Assembly: GCA_025667525.1 (NCBI GenBank)
Contig: CM046878.1
Span: forward strand, 398,804,433-398,868,432
DNA: 64,000 bases
Origin: Glebionis coronaria
Lineage: Eukaryota > Streptophyta > Magnoliopsida > Asterales > Asteraceae
Direction of reading: 5' to 3'
Shown here: piece after piece, positions 22,802 to 34,376 of the stretch
How positions within the stretch are numbered: the first letter of the stretch is position 1
How the letters are laid out: the number at the start of each line of letters is the position of its first letter
Position numbers and translations under genes: made by a program
Notes under the pieces: generated by a model
Databases searched by the model: none
Told to the model about the DNA's origin: nothing
The model's input: only the letters and a program-made list of their open reading frames with translations

Positions 22802-23200
22802 ATTAGTTTTACTTAAATTTCAATTTCAAGCTTTATTTTTCCCGCCTTTTTACTTAGTCACACTTTAAGATTACTTGCTTTAGATTTATTTTAGCATTGC
22901 CTTAGTTTAACTTTTAGTTGCGTTTTAAGTTCGCCTTAGATAGATTTAAGTTTGCGTTATTTACGTTTAGTGCCTTTTAATTTTCCGTCAAGCTTTTAAA
23001 TACTTGCCCATTATTTTAATTAGACTTAGATTTATTTACCGTCATTTACTTTAATTGTCTTGCACATTTAATTACTACAACGACACAACTATTTGTTTCA
23101 CCAAAGAACGACTGAGTCACATAGTTAAACCAGATCAATTCGATTAGACCAGAACAACGAACTTAATTTTTATACGGGGTGTCAAAAGCCTTGTATCAAA

Positions 23201-23215
23201 TGGCGCCGCTGCCGG
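23201..23215 (+). other. Primer binding site (tRNA-Asp type), Athila 3
   Basis: TGGCGCCGCTGCCGG, two bases after the LTR. Confidence 0.87.
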
Positions 23216-23223
23216 CTCTTTTC

Positions 23224-23441
23224 GTAAAGATTAACGGTTTTCTGTGAGAGTCGCGTTGCTTTTTGGGATCCGTTCGCTTGTGAGCGTTATTTTCTTGCTT
23301 TAAAAAATTCAAAAAATCATAAAAATTAAAATTGCTAAAAATCCATAAAAATTAAAAATTTCAAAAATCCAAAAAGATTTTATCTTTATTGTGTATATAT
23401 ATTGTCTTTGTGTTTGGTTTCTTTTTCTTTTGCATTTTCAG
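23224..23441 (+). other. Putative leader intron before Athila 3 gag
   Basis: GTAAAG at 23224 and a T-rich run ending TTTTCAG at 23441, 4 bases before the gag ATG. It contains the stem CGCT-TGTG-AGCG (23275-23286). The ends are conserved in position with Athila 1 and 2. Confidence 0.42.
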
Positions 23442-23445
23442 GTGT

Positions 23446-25201
23446 ATGCGTACTAGATCTTCTAATTATCAAGAGCCCGAGACTCAAGAAGATTTAAGTA
23501 TGTCAGGTGTTAACAACAACAATAATCCACCGCACCTCAACAATAACAACAATGTTCTTTCACAGCCCGATCTTCGGACAATGGAGGAGCTTTGTCAACC
23601 TACCATGTTTGGACGAGGAGGACCGATTGCGCCGATGCAAATCAACGCTCCTGAGTTTTCGTTGAAGCACCACATGATTCAGCAAGTGCAAACAAATCCT
23701 TTTAGAGGAATGCCTGATGATGATGCCAACAAACACCTCGACAAGTTCATTACCATCACCCAAAGCATGAAGTGCGCCGGTGCCACAATGGATGAACTTC
23801 GCCTACAACTCTTCCCACATACTTTATCACATCATGCCGAGAAATGGTTTGATCGTCTCCCAAAGAATTCTATTCACACTTGGGATGACATGACTCAACG
23901 CTTTTTGTCGCGCTACTTTCCACCATCCATGGTCACGAGCCTTCGCAATCAAATCAGCGGTTTCATGCAAGATCCTGATGAATCTCTTTTTGATGCTTGG
24001 GAGAGATATAATGTCTTGATTGATCATTGTCCAAACCACAACATGCTACCTGTGACCTTAATAGATACTTTCTACAAAGGATTGACTTTTCGAGATCGTG
24101 ATACGATTAATGCAGCCGCCGGTGGCACATTCATGAAAAGGAGACCCGAGGAGTGTAGAGAGCTAATTGAGAACATGACTACTCACCACAAAAACTGGGA
24201 TTCCTACGCTTCTTCAAGGAACAACCCGAGAGTCAATGTTTCCTCCACTTCAGCAAACCCTGATATGACCGAACTCACACGCGTGTTGACCGAAATGAGT
24301 AGAAGTATGCAACTCTTGGCTTCAAATCAACAACAACAAGTTAAAGCTGTTGCTACTCCTTGTGAAACATGCGGTGGTCCACACTCATACACCGATTGTC
24401 CTTCGACTCAAGGAAATCCAGAAAATGTATATGCAGCTTATGGTAATTATTCACCGGAAAATTACCAAGCTCGACCTCAAGGGGATAGATCTGCCGAGTT
24501 ACCGATCAAACAACTACCTTTCACCCGGTTTTTCTCCTCAAAACCAAAACCCCGCCAACAACTACACTAGAAGCAACCAAATCCCACCAAGAGCTTCTAA
24601 TCCTTATCACCCACCCACTCAACAACCCCCACCCATTAATCCCGATGTTGAAGCCATCATGAGAACCCAAGGTGAGCAAATCAAGAATCTGCAGAGCCAA
24701 ATTATCAATCTGAAAGGAGATATCACCAAGCAAGGGAATGACATTAGATCCAAGCTTCGAGATACTATTCAATCCTCCTACAGCACTCAAACAAATGATA
24801 TAAAGAATATGCTGGCTAGTTTCTTGCCCGCAGCTCAACCTTCTACTTCAAGTTCTCTACCTTCAAACACCGTCACCAATCCGCGAGCTAATGTGAGTGC
24901 TATTACTACCCGTAGTGGAGTCACCATCGTAGGACCACCAATCCCACCCCCATCATCTACACCTCCCCCACCACCATTTATCCCTACTCCTCTTACACCT
25001 AGTATTAGTGCACCATTACCGTCTGCGCCTCGTCATGACGATGTACCTAGGAAGGACCCTTCAACATCTCAACCTTTACCTACTATACCTGCACCTTCAC
25101 CACCCAAACCTAATATTCTATATCCTTCTCGTTTAGGCAAGACCAAAATGCTAACCAAGGATGACTCTAAAGTGTCACGCTATGTAAAGATGATCTCTTA
25201 A
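23446..25201 (+). pseudogene. gag: Athila 3 gag (broken)
   Basis: Starts Met-Arg-Thr-Arg-Ser at 23446; upstream in-frame residues fall in the leader. The gag core is uninterrupted. The knuckle-like Cys-x2-Cys-x3-His-x4-Cys is intact at about 24361-24400. A frameshift near 24490 moves to the frame that carries the Asn/Pro-rich part, a coiled-coil-like stretch (24640-24830) and a Pro-rich linker. TAA at 25199-25201 ends it just before the protease, which continues in the same frame. Confidence 0.9.
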
Positions 25202-26652
25202 ATGAACTTCAACATTATCTTTCTTGAAGCACTTGTCCACATGACCAAATTTGTGAAAGCATTTAAGGAATTGCTTAACAAGAAGGAGAAGCTGATTGAG
25301 CTCGCCAACACACGCTTAAATGAAAACTGCTCTGCAGTTATTCTTAAAGAACTTCCGGAAAAGCTTGGAGATCCCGGTCGTTTTGTGTTGCCTTGCGTGT
25401 TCAACAAAACTGAAGAGTTTACTGCCCTTGCTGATCTCGGGGCCAATATTAATCTTATACCTTTGAGTGTTTGGAAAACACTATCATTACCCGACCTTAC
25501 TCCAACAAAGATGACTCTTGAACTTGCAAATCGCACTCTCGCTTACCCTGTTGGTATTGCTGAAGATGTGTTCATAAAAGTTGGCACATTCACTTTCCCG
25601 GTCGACTTTGTCGTCGTTGATTATGAAATGGACCCTCGTATTCCTTTAATACTTGGTCGGCCATTGTTGAGAACCGAATGAGCTCTAGTTGATGTGGCCG
25701 AAGGCGAGTTAATCTTAAGAGTCGGGATGATGCAAAAGTTTTTAAAATGGGGAAGCTTACGAGCAAATCCTTTGGAGGAAGAGAATATGTGAATATGATT
25801 AATGTGCTCGATGACTTTGTCGTTTACAACAATCCTCTATTCGAGTGTTGCAACGATAATCCACTGTTTCACGATGATGTGGATGATTCTCTCCCTACTT
25901 TGGAAGCTTCTCCCATTTATGATTCTCTACCGGTCTTTGATGCTTATGATGATGATTCTAGCTCAGACTCGGATGATTATGATGACCTTACTTCTGAGTA
26001 TCCGGACATGCCCACCTTTGATGATTTTGAGGATGCCGATACTCTTTCGAGCGATTCTTCTACTGATGACATTGCACCTACATTTGATGAAGATCCTCCG
26101 CCATCACTTGATCCTACTTTGGACGATTACTCATTTGAGGAAGAATTTTCTACGTTTCTCAACACATACTTCCCTCATGAGAGTGATGCACCTCCTTTGG
26201 ACTTTGAAGATTATCGTCTTGGTCCTACTTTGGATTTGAAGCACATTCTTTCAAAGGAGAAGAAACCGGTCGACACCAATATCCGCAGCACGTATGAGTT
26301 AACACCTCTTTGTCCATCTTCTGTGGACTAGGTTGTGCTTCTTCGCGGATATTCTTCAAATTCTGCTGAGCCTGAGTGCTATTTTCCCATAAAGGAAAAG
26401 GTGTTCGACCCCGGTATCGATATTTTGCAGCCATCTCAGTATCCACCTGATGAAATAAAAGGAAATATCTTTGGAACTTATGGAAATCTTCTTGCACCAC
26501 TTCAACCTTGCTTCCACCGTGCTCCATCGCTGCTTAAGGGAACCTTGCCTACTCTTCTTTGGCTTGCCTTGTTCGCCTTAAGCTTATGCTACTTGATGGA
26601 CGAAAACTATGTCTTTGATCCTGGTGGATATGTTTCATGCTTCTTCCGTTGA
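25202..26652 (+). pseudogene. Athila 3 protease, acidic domain and novel conserved tail
   Basis: Protease with Ala-Asp-Leu-Gly-Ala-Asn (Asp 25433-25435; Asn replaces the Ser of the other two). TGA at 25679-25681 and a frameshift before 25747 break it. From 25747 one frame reads the Asp/Ser-rich segment, a Lys-rich patch, Tyr-Phe-Pro-Ile-Lys-Glu-Lys-Val-Phe-Asp-Pro-Gly, a hydrophobic stretch (26541-26600) and Phe-Asp-Pro-Gly-Gly-Tyr, ending TGA at 26650-26652. A TAG at 26329-26331 is the only stop in that part. The similarity to Athila 1 is at protein level and includes the order of all parts. Confidence 0.82.
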
Positions 26653-28602
26653 TGATCAAGGTCGAGTCAGGCTCACGGTTAACAAAAACCAAGCGCTTCT
26701 TGGGAGGCAACCCATGCATCTATCTTTTATCTTTCTTTATCATAAGTGTAGGGGAGACCCCTTGGTTTGCTATCTCCTCTCCTCTCTTAATCAGGGATTC
26801 GAGCTTCAATGATCCACTCTTGATGATTTTTGACGACCCGTGATTCCGTGTCCACTTCTTCCCAGTTCTATCCTAAACTCTTTTAGATTCACTATTTTAT
26901 ATTTTCTCAATATTAAAATAGGAATCTCTTTAGTTGTCTTTTCCATAGCAAGATTTAAACAACGTGCACAATGTCCTAAGTGTAGGGGAGTTTACTCCCA
27001 CATGCTTAAACATTGAGGACAATGTTTATGTTAAGTGTAGGGGGACTTCTATCAAAGTTTTAAGTGGACTTTTCCATTAAAATGCCTTCATTTAACCGGA
27101 AAATTATCTTTTTCAGCATTTTTCAAATTTTTAATTAACTTTGGCCATTTAGTCGTAATTTTTAAATTTTTTTTTATCGTTGCTTTCATATGTATATATC
27201 CCGCAATAAAGTCAAAAATATTAATAAAGTGGTGTAGCTAGTTTAGAAGTCTTTGACATATTAGGCCCGTTGCGATTATTTTGACTCAACCCGAATTGAC
27301 TTATCCAAGTTTATTCTAGCTAGTATCCTTAACCATGTAGACCTTAATTGGTTTATTTGTCTAAGCATCCACGAGTCTCATTACTTGAGATTTTAAATTG
27401 TGGAGAACGAGAAATGATAGAGTCAATTATAAGTCGGTATTCTTGCACAAGCACACTTGGTGTGATTATCTGCCTATTCTCCCATCGCTTGCTAATAATT
27501 TATTTGCAATAAGTAAGGTCGTACGATTTGAAAAGTTACTTAGCTTCTAGCCCAAGATCGTTTAAAAGTTGCTCGGTAATGATAAAAGTTCATAGCCAAG
27601 GCATAACTTATGAAGCGGGGCGCGAAGATTGGCGAGTCCGAAAAGGCCCTAACAAGGCATGGGGATTCCATTTTATTGCTAAAGATCCAAGGTGACGTGA
27701 AAAGCATTATTCCCAAAATCAATATGAAGGATCAAGACTCACGACGAAAAACAATCAACTCCCATAAAGATCATGGAGAAGTGTATCCGAAAAGACCCTA
27801 ACAAGGTATGAGGATAAATAGATCCAAGTCCGAAAAGGAGGCGGATCGTTGTATCTCAAAATCCCAATTAGCGATTGAAGAAATAATGATGAAGTCGTGG
27901 TCAACAAAGTGGAGTATCCCTAAAAAATACTCCAAGTGAAGAACTCTATTAACGAAGAGAAGACCATTATCTCAAGCACGTCTCTCAAGATACGAAGTAT
28001 GAAGTACATGCCAAATATCGGCCCGAGAAAGGTCTCAAATCGTGAAGCTAGTTATGCCAAGATATGAACTTTTTGATATCCCGAGAAGCAGTTTTAAGAG
28101 ATTTTGTCCTTTAGCTAACTATTGATCAAATCGTCCTACTTTGCTTTCTGCCTAAATAAACTATCGCAATAAGTCCAAAAATGCATCTTCATGATCATTC
28201 TAAGACAAAAATAAAATATAAGAGATACACCTAGGAATAAGGGAGTTTAAGCATATAATTAAGCCATGCGTGTAAGTGTTTGTTTTGCTAACTTATAATA
28301 ACAATGATCTCGTTTTTAAGCTTAGTTTGGGGAACGTGAAACTTGAGGGTGATAAATCTTCGTAGCACCGAAGCCCTAATGTAAGTTTTAGATCTCTTTG
28401 CAAGTTATTTCCATATTGCTATTTTCAAGTGAAAATGGTTCTCTATCCTTTTGTTTACTTTAAAGTTTTAATTTCTCTTAGTACTTTAATTTTTGTTTAG
28501 TATGTTAATAAGGCCAAGGTTGATTGATTATGAGAAAAGTGTAAATTTGCTTTGTCACTAAGCATTGCATGAGGGCATGGCAATGGTTAAGTGTAGGGGA
28601 TT
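26653..28602 (+). other. Athila 3 3' noncoding region and polypurine tract
   Basis: Hairpin TGGG-AGGCAA-CCCA at 26701-26714 after AAGCGCTT. Purine motifs at 26744, 26978 and 27033, and as the polypurine tract at 28589-28602. A block present in Athila 1 and 2 between TATCCTTAAC and the GCATCCACGAG segment is missing near 27330. No coding frame is evident. Confidence 0.75.
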
Positions 28603-30483
28603 TGATAGGTGTGTAAACACCCATCCTTTTTACCACTTAGTTACAATAATAACCGAGCCAAAACGTGCATTTTATGTCTTTTATGTCGGAATTATGCGTG
28701 GTTTGTGTTTTTGTTGTGATTTAGGACGGAAAGGTGAAAAGTGGAGAAAACACGGGCATTCACGGGCATTTACGGACTTTTATTGAAGAAAAAGATGAAA
28801 GACGAAGTCAAGAAGTCAAGAGTGCAAAAAGAAAGGAAGTCCAAGACCAATTCTGAAGATTTATCGAAGAAAAAGTCGAAAGACGGAAGTTTACTTAAAG
28901 CCGAAAAACTCAAGTCTATTTTATTGAAGAATTAAAAGACGAGTTCAAAGAAATCCTGAGCCAAAAGTCATTAAAGTCCAAGATTAAAGAAGATTTAAAG
29001 ACTTAAGGACTAATGGTGCAATTAACAAAGAGATTAAGAAGGAAGGACCTAAGGATGCAATTTAGAGAAAAGGAAGGAGGGGAGGAAGCTTCCTAATCCT
29101 CCCCTATATATAGATCATTAAGTTAATCTTTTTATTTTTTTTAGCTAATTTGACAAATTAGTTCTCCACTTTATTTTATGCACCTTTAATTACTTGTCAA
29201 TTTAAATACATGTTTTGCACCTTAATTATCTTTTAATTTCCAAGTAAGTGTTTTTAATTTTCTTGCTTTAATCTTTATTTGTCTTTGATCAAGTTTATTT
29301 TTATCAATCTCATTCTACTCTTCTTCTTTTTAATTCGGTTCAAATTTCGGATTAAGCAAGTTTTTGCTTAATCCATTTGCTTATTTGATTAAAAGTTTTG
29401 TCTTTTCTTTTCCCTTTTAAGTTTTCATACGAAATAGCCATAAGCTTGACAATCTTATGTGCTTATTTGGTATTTAACTTAAGTGTTTTCAAAGTTTTAT
29501 TAAAAGTTTAAGTCTTTTTAATTTTCGTGTCTTGTTTTTGTTGATTTAATATGTTTTATCTTTGATCTAGTGTTTTTATTTAGCTTATTGTCTTTTTATT
29601 TTGCGTATTGTCCTTGAAAAGTTAAGATTTTTGTGCTTATTTTCGTACTTTTTGAGTTTTCCTAGTTTTTAGGATCTTCTGGTAAGATTTCGCAACTTCT
29701 TCATTAATTCGCAATCATTGCGAATTTGAACTCTTCTGGTATTGCGAAATCATCTTCTGGTATTGCGAAATCCATTCCCACAAATTCGCAATCATTGAGA
29801 ATTTGTACTTCAGAATTGCGAAATCTTCCCTAGATTTATTGCGAAATTGAATCTTTCTCCCAATTGCGAAATTGATCTTTTCTGCCTATTGCGAAATCTT
29901 AGTATTGTATTGCGAATTATTGTCATTTGTGGGAATTGCGAAATCTTGGCTGAGTATTGCGAATTCATTCTTTTCAATTGCGAATTCTTCAACTTTTTAC
30001 AATTGTGAATTCTTCAACTTTTTACAATTGCGAATTTATTCCTTTAATTGCGAAATTAATTCAGTTTTTATTTAATTGCGAATTTTATTAATTTTACTTA
30101 AATTTCAATTTCAAGCTTTATTTTTCCCGCCTTTTTACTTAGTCGCACTTTAAGATTACTTGCTTTAGATTTATTTTAGCATTGCCTTAGTTTAAGTTTT
30201 AGTTGCGTTTTAAGTTCGCCTTAGATAGATTTAAGTTTGCGTTATTTACGTTTAGTGCCTTTTAATTTTCCGTCAAGCTTTTAAATACTTGCCCATTATT
30301 TTAATTAGACTTAGATTTATTTACCGTCATTTACTTTAATTGTCTTGCACATTTAATTACTACAACGACACAACTATTTGTTTCACCAAAGAACGACTGA
30401 GTCGCATAGTTAAACCAGATCAATTCGATTAGACCAGAACAACGAACTTAATTTTTATACGGGGTGTCAAAAGCCTTGTATCA
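28603..30483 (+). repeat. Athila 3 3' LTR
   Basis: 1881 bases, 26 longer than the 5' LTR. The excess is one extra unit (TTCTTCAACTTTTTACAATTG) in the word array near 30000. TATA box at 29105-29113. Ends TATCA followed by AGGAT. Confidence 0.94.
29687..30086 (+). repeat. Array of TTGCGAA words in Athila 3 3' LTR
   Basis: Same array as 22428-22801 with one more unit; most units keep the TTGCGAA core. Confidence 0.92.
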
Positions 30484-30488
30484 AGGAT

Positions 30489-31042
30489 ATTCCGAACGAA
30501 GTCGATATTCCGGATGAAGGTCAAGTTTTCCGAATGAACAACTCTTTCCGAATCATCACCTTTTCCGAATGAACCCTAGATATTCCGAATGAGCTTCTTT
30601 GATTTGATTATTCCGGATGAGTGTAAGTATTCCGCATGAGCTACTTATTCCGAACGAATGATTTTATTCCGGATCAACATTATATTCCGGATGTACACAA
30701 GTTATTCCGCATGAACTGATTATTCTGGATCAAGCTTTACATTCCGAATCAGCTATTTTTCTAAGATAAGGTATTTTACTGTTTTAAGTTTTAAGTTTAA
30801 TCCAGGTTTCAGTTTCATTAATTGCTTTTAGTATTTTTATTATTTCACGCACTTACCTTTTTAGTAGAAATAGATCAAAAGCTCCCCCTTTTAGTTACCA
30901 AGAACAACAATTCCACTTTGAACCGTGATCGATTCGAGAAGATACCGAGAACGAGACAACGACCAATATAATTGGGTACGAGCAACGCAAAGAAAGATCT
31001 TGCAAAAGCTACATTTTTAATTAACTAAAAAAACAGTTATTA
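30489..31042 (+). repeat. Athila 2 3' LTR, right part
   Basis: Continues the TTCCGAAT array and ends TTATTA, matching 11772-12331. Followed by AAAGT, the Athila 2 target duplication. Confidence 0.93.
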
Positions 31043-31047
31043 AAAGT

Positions 31048-32107
31048 ATTTAAATTTGTAGCTTATTTTGTTCGTCTTATTATTTCTTTGGTTTAGTTTT
31101 TGGTATTTACTTATTGTCTAAGTGCTTATTTGGTTCAGCTTATTTGCTTATTGTATTCCATCGTAACTTTCTTAAGGGTTTCTGCTTGTTACGATCGAGT
31201 AAGTGTGATCGCATAAAACCTAGGGTTTCTACTTGTGATCCATTACTGCGATCAAGGACTAAGATCAGACTACGATCGTCCATCACGATCTAAGCCACGA
31301 TTGCCCTGTTGCGATCTGTGACTGCGATCGTTGGTTGCGATCCGTGGATACGGTCACTTGGTCACGATCGTCCACTGCGATCCGCTTGTTGCGATCGTGG
31401 TGGAGTACGATCCAAAACTTGTCCAGAGTACGATCTGGGAGTACGATCGTCACTGCGATCGCTTGTTGCGATTTGTGGTTACGAAATAGGGTACGATCAT
31501 TGGTTGCGACCGTGACTGCGATCTGACTTGTGTTTGACTTTATTTCTTGTTTTATCTTAGTTTTTAAATTTAATCTTTTCCCGCCAATTTACTTAGTTTT
31601 ATTTTAAACAAGTTTTGTCTTATTTTATTTTTACAAAGTTTTTAGTTTTACAAAGTTTCAAGTTTTAAATTCATTACGTTTTAATTTCCGAAAATTGCAC
31701 GCTTCCCGAAATCTCTGTTTTTACCAAGTGTTTTTTCTAGTGATTTTTAGTTTAGTTTTTTTAAAGCTTATTTTTCCGCCATTTTACTTTAGTGTTATTT
31801 TAATTGTTTTTCTTTATTTCAAGTTTACATTTTTATTACATTGTCAAATTAATTTTTCGTCAAGCTTTAATTTTTGCCATTTAATTAATTACTTTTAAAG
31901 TTTTAATTTTGCACAATTTACCTTTTAATCAGTTTTAGTTTTAATTACCTGTGATTTACTTTAACGTTTCGCAATTTAGTTTCACTACAACGACCAATAT
32001 ATTCTTTTCCACCAAAAGACGACTGAGTCGCACTTAAACCAGTAATCAATTCGATTAGACACACATTCAATGAACTTAATTTTTAAATGAGTAAAATCTA
32101 GTTATTA
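31048..32107 (+). repeat. Athila 1 3' LTR, right part
   Basis: Matches the end of the 5' LTR, including the RCGATC array at 31191-31525, and ends TTATTA at 32107. Followed by AGGGT and copia A. Confidence 0.93.
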
Positions 32108-32112
32108 AGGGT

Positions 32113-33402
32113 ATGCAAGAAGAGTTACTGCAGTTTGATATTCAAGAAGTTTGGATTTTGGTACACTGTCCAAAATGGGCAAGACCTATGGGAACAAAGT
32201 TGGTGCTCAGAAACAAGAAGGATGAGAGAGGGATAGTGATCAGAAACAAAGCCAGGTTAGTAGCTCAGGGGTACACACATGAGGAAGGTATTGATTATGA
32301 TAAGGTATTTGCTCTAGTGGCCAAAATTGAAGCCATCTGATTATTCCTGGCATATGCTTCTTTCATAGATTTTGTGGTGTACCAAATGGATGTTAAGAGT
32401 GCCTTTTTATATGGCACCATTGATGAAGAGGTGTATGTAATGCAACCTCCAGGTTTTCAAGATCCAGAACATATAGACAAGGTTTACAAGATGAAAAAGG
32501 CAATATATGGGCTTCATCAAGCCCCTAGGGCCTGGTATGGGACTCTGTCCAAGTATCTATTGGATAATGGCTTCAACAGGGGAAAGATTGATCAGACCCT
32601 CTTTATCAAGAAACAAAAAGGTGACTTTCTGTTGGTACAAGTGTATGTGGATGACATCATTTTTGGATCCACAAACTCCTTGCTTAGCAAAGAGTTTGCT
32701 AAATCGATGCAAGAAAAATTCCAAATGAGTGCAATGGGAGAACTCAACTTTTTCTTGGGGTTACAAGTTCAGCAGAGGAAAGATGGGATTTTTATTTCTC
32801 AAGATAAATATGTTGCTGAAACTATGAAAAAGTTTGGATTAAGTGAAGGAAAGAAAGTTTCTACTCCTATGGATAAAGAGAATCCTTGGGGAAAAGAAGG
32901 CCAAGGAAAGCCTATTGATGTCAGAACATATAGATCCATGATTGGCTCTCTCATGTATCTCACAACTTCAAGACCCGACATCATGTTTGTTGTATGCTTT
33001 CGTGCAAGACACCAAGTGACACCAATGGAGTGCCATTTGTTTGCTGTGAAGAGAATCTTTAGATATCTCAAGTGTCACCCTACTCTAGGACTTTGTTATC
33101 CTAAGGAGTCACCCTTTGAGCTGGTAGCCTATTCAGATAGTGACTATGCTAGTGACAACAATGATAGAAAGTCTACAACAGGTGGATGTCAATTTTTGGG
33201 AAGCAGGCTTATATCTTGGCAATGCAAAAAGCAAACAATTCTGGCAACTTCCACAACTGAAGCTGAATACGTCGCAGCTGCTGCTTGCAGTGAACAAGTC
33301 TTATGGATCCAGAATCAGTTTCTTGACTATGGGTATAATTTTATTAGAACCAAGATTTTCATTGACAATAACAACACAATTTATATAGCCAATTTAATAT
33401 AG
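32113..33402 (+). pseudogene. pol: Copia A reverse transcriptase and RNase H
   Basis: Begins Met-Gln-Glu-Glu-Leu, the direct continuation of 2255. RT motifs: Asn-Lys-Ala-Arg-Leu-Val-Ala-Gln-Gly-Tyr, Tyr-Gln-Met-Asp-Val-Lys-Ser-Ala-Phe-Leu, Leu-His-Gln-Ala-Pro-Arg-Ala-Trp-Tyr, and catalytic Tyr-Val-Asp-Asp at 32644-32655. RNase H has Tyr-Ser-Asp-Ser-Asp-Tyr-Ala and Ser-Thr-Thr-Glu-Ala-Glu-Tyr. TGA at 32338-32340 stands for an expected Arg (CGA). The end of RNase H is lost at about 33390, where a TATATAGCCAAT sequence is repeated (about 33381 and 33410). Confidence 0.92.
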
Positions 33403-34149
33403 GAAATATTATATAGCCAATATGTATAAGAGATTAAGTATCGTTTCCTCGACTCGACTCAAATTGATATCAAATTTCTCACAATATTTATCGTTTTTGG
33501 TTAATAATACTTGTTTGGTATATATGTCTAATTAAACTTAAATGGGGATACTATTTTAGAATATAGAAATAAAAACGCAAATAGTTCACAAAAAATTACT
33601 CTAAAATTCAATACAATTAAACTACAATTTAAAATCTTGATGAAACTTATTAAATATAAGATGCAACAAAACTATACTATAATTAAAAAAAATTAATTAT
33701 TCTAAATGCAAGCACGTAATAACAAGTAAAATGACAAAAATTAAATCAAAAAGATAAACTTAAGAATAAAGTGTAAAGCTTTAACCTTTATAGCTTATTA
33801 ATCTTTTTAGATGATAAAGCTTGAAGCTTTATATACCAATAAGCTTAATAATCACAAAAAGGTGTAAACTTTATACTCAAAATAAGCTTATCTAAATGAA
33901 AACTAAATTTTACAATTTTAAATCTATTTTTTTTAAACAACAAAAACTTTTAAAACCAATTAAAACGATTTTTATAAAAGAGATATTTTTTTAAAAGATA
34001 ACTTAAACTTATATTAATCTAATTAATTAAACTAAAACGACTTAGAGAAAAATAAAATTTAAGCTAGATATTAAAAAGAAAAGAATTTTAGTACCCGTGG
34101 TCCGAAGAAAAAGACTCTAAAATAAATCAACTCAACCAACAAAATGTGG

Positions 34150-34264
34150 CCCGTAAAGTACACGGCCTCTCATAACCAACAAAAATATGTCCCGTAAAGT
34201 ACACGGCCTCTCAAATCAAACTAATTAAAAGCGAAACCCGGCCCGTAAAGTACACGACCTCTCA
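34150..34264 (+). repeat. Three copies of a CCCGTAAAGTACACGGCC unit
   Basis: Copies at 34150-34172, 34191-34213 and 34242-34264 (the last with GACC). Each is followed by TCTCA, and the last two by AATCAAAC. Spacing is 41 and 51 bases. GC-rich units in AT-rich surroundings; function unknown. Confidence 0.85.
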
Positions 34265-34376
34265 AATCAAACTCGAACTAAATCTATTAAACCCGTAAGC
34301 TCCTCAACAAACGTGATAAATCGATACGACGAGTTCAAAAGAACACAAGAGTGGTTAGGATGATAAGAAACAATTA

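Larger units (their letters stand above)
21344..23198 (+). repeat. Athila 3 5' LTR
   Basis: 1855 bases, TGATAGG to TATCA. TATATATAG lies at 21846-21854, directly after GGGGAGG...CCTCCCC, a 7-bp inverted repeat (21820-21826/21839-21845) that encloses the palindrome AGGAAGCTTCCT. It holds the TTGCGAA array (22428-22801). It resembles the Athila 1 LTR more than the Athila 2 LTR outside the array. Confidence 0.93.
21344..30483 (+). mobile_element. Athila 3: second gag-protease-tail element, youngest layer
   Basis: A complete element of 9140 bases: LTR 21344-23198, primer site 23201, gag, protease, acidic domain and tail, 3' noncoding region, LTR 28603-30483. It has no RT, RNase H or integrase. 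As the innermost guest it is the latest insertion in the tower. Confidence 0.93.
10643..31042 (+). mobile_element. Athila 2: near full-length Athila-like gag-pol element, host of Athila 3
   Basis: Inserted in the 3' LTR of Athila 1. Its own sequence is 10643-21343 plus 30489-31042. The LTRs are 1689 and 1688 bases after Athila 3 is removed. It has primer site, gag, protease, RT, RNase H, integrase, a 2-kb 3' noncoding region and polypurine tract. One frameshift in gag and one nonsense codon between RT and RNase H are the main lesions. It is the only element in the tower with replication enzymes. Confidence 0.93.
2256..32107 (+). mobile_element. Athila 1: gag-protease-only Athila-like element, with nested guests
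   Basis: A Ty3/gypsy element inserted in copia A. Its own sequence is 2256-10642 plus 31048-32107: 5' LTR, tRNA-Asp-type primer site, gag, protease, acidic domain, conserved tail, a 2-kb 3' noncoding region, polypurine tract and a 3' LTR broken by Athila 2. The LTRs measure 1963 and 1960 bases after the guests are removed. No RT, RNase H or integrase is present, so it is non-autonomous. Its architecture is the same as Athila 3, so this is a lineage rather than a single deletion. Confidence 0.9.
1..33402 (+). mobile_element. Ty1/copia element A, split by the Athila tower
   Basis: Bases 1-2255 and 32108-33402 are two halves of one copia polyprotein. The left half ends inside the residues that precede reverse transcriptase and the right half resumes at the very next residues (Met-Gln-Glu-Glu-Leu). 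The 29.9 kb between them is Athila 1 with its nested guests. The element begins before the window. It is cut at about 33390, where the RNase H frame loses its conserved end. Domain order is gag tail, protease, integrase, RT, RNase H, which is the copia order. No LTR of this element is visible. Several stops and frameshifts mark it as dead, and as the host of the tower it is the oldest layer. Confidence 0.9.

Noticed and set aside
33376..33422. TATATAGCCAAT repeat as a target duplication
   Set aside because: The two copies are about 29 bases apart with no element between them; looks like a local duplication at a break.
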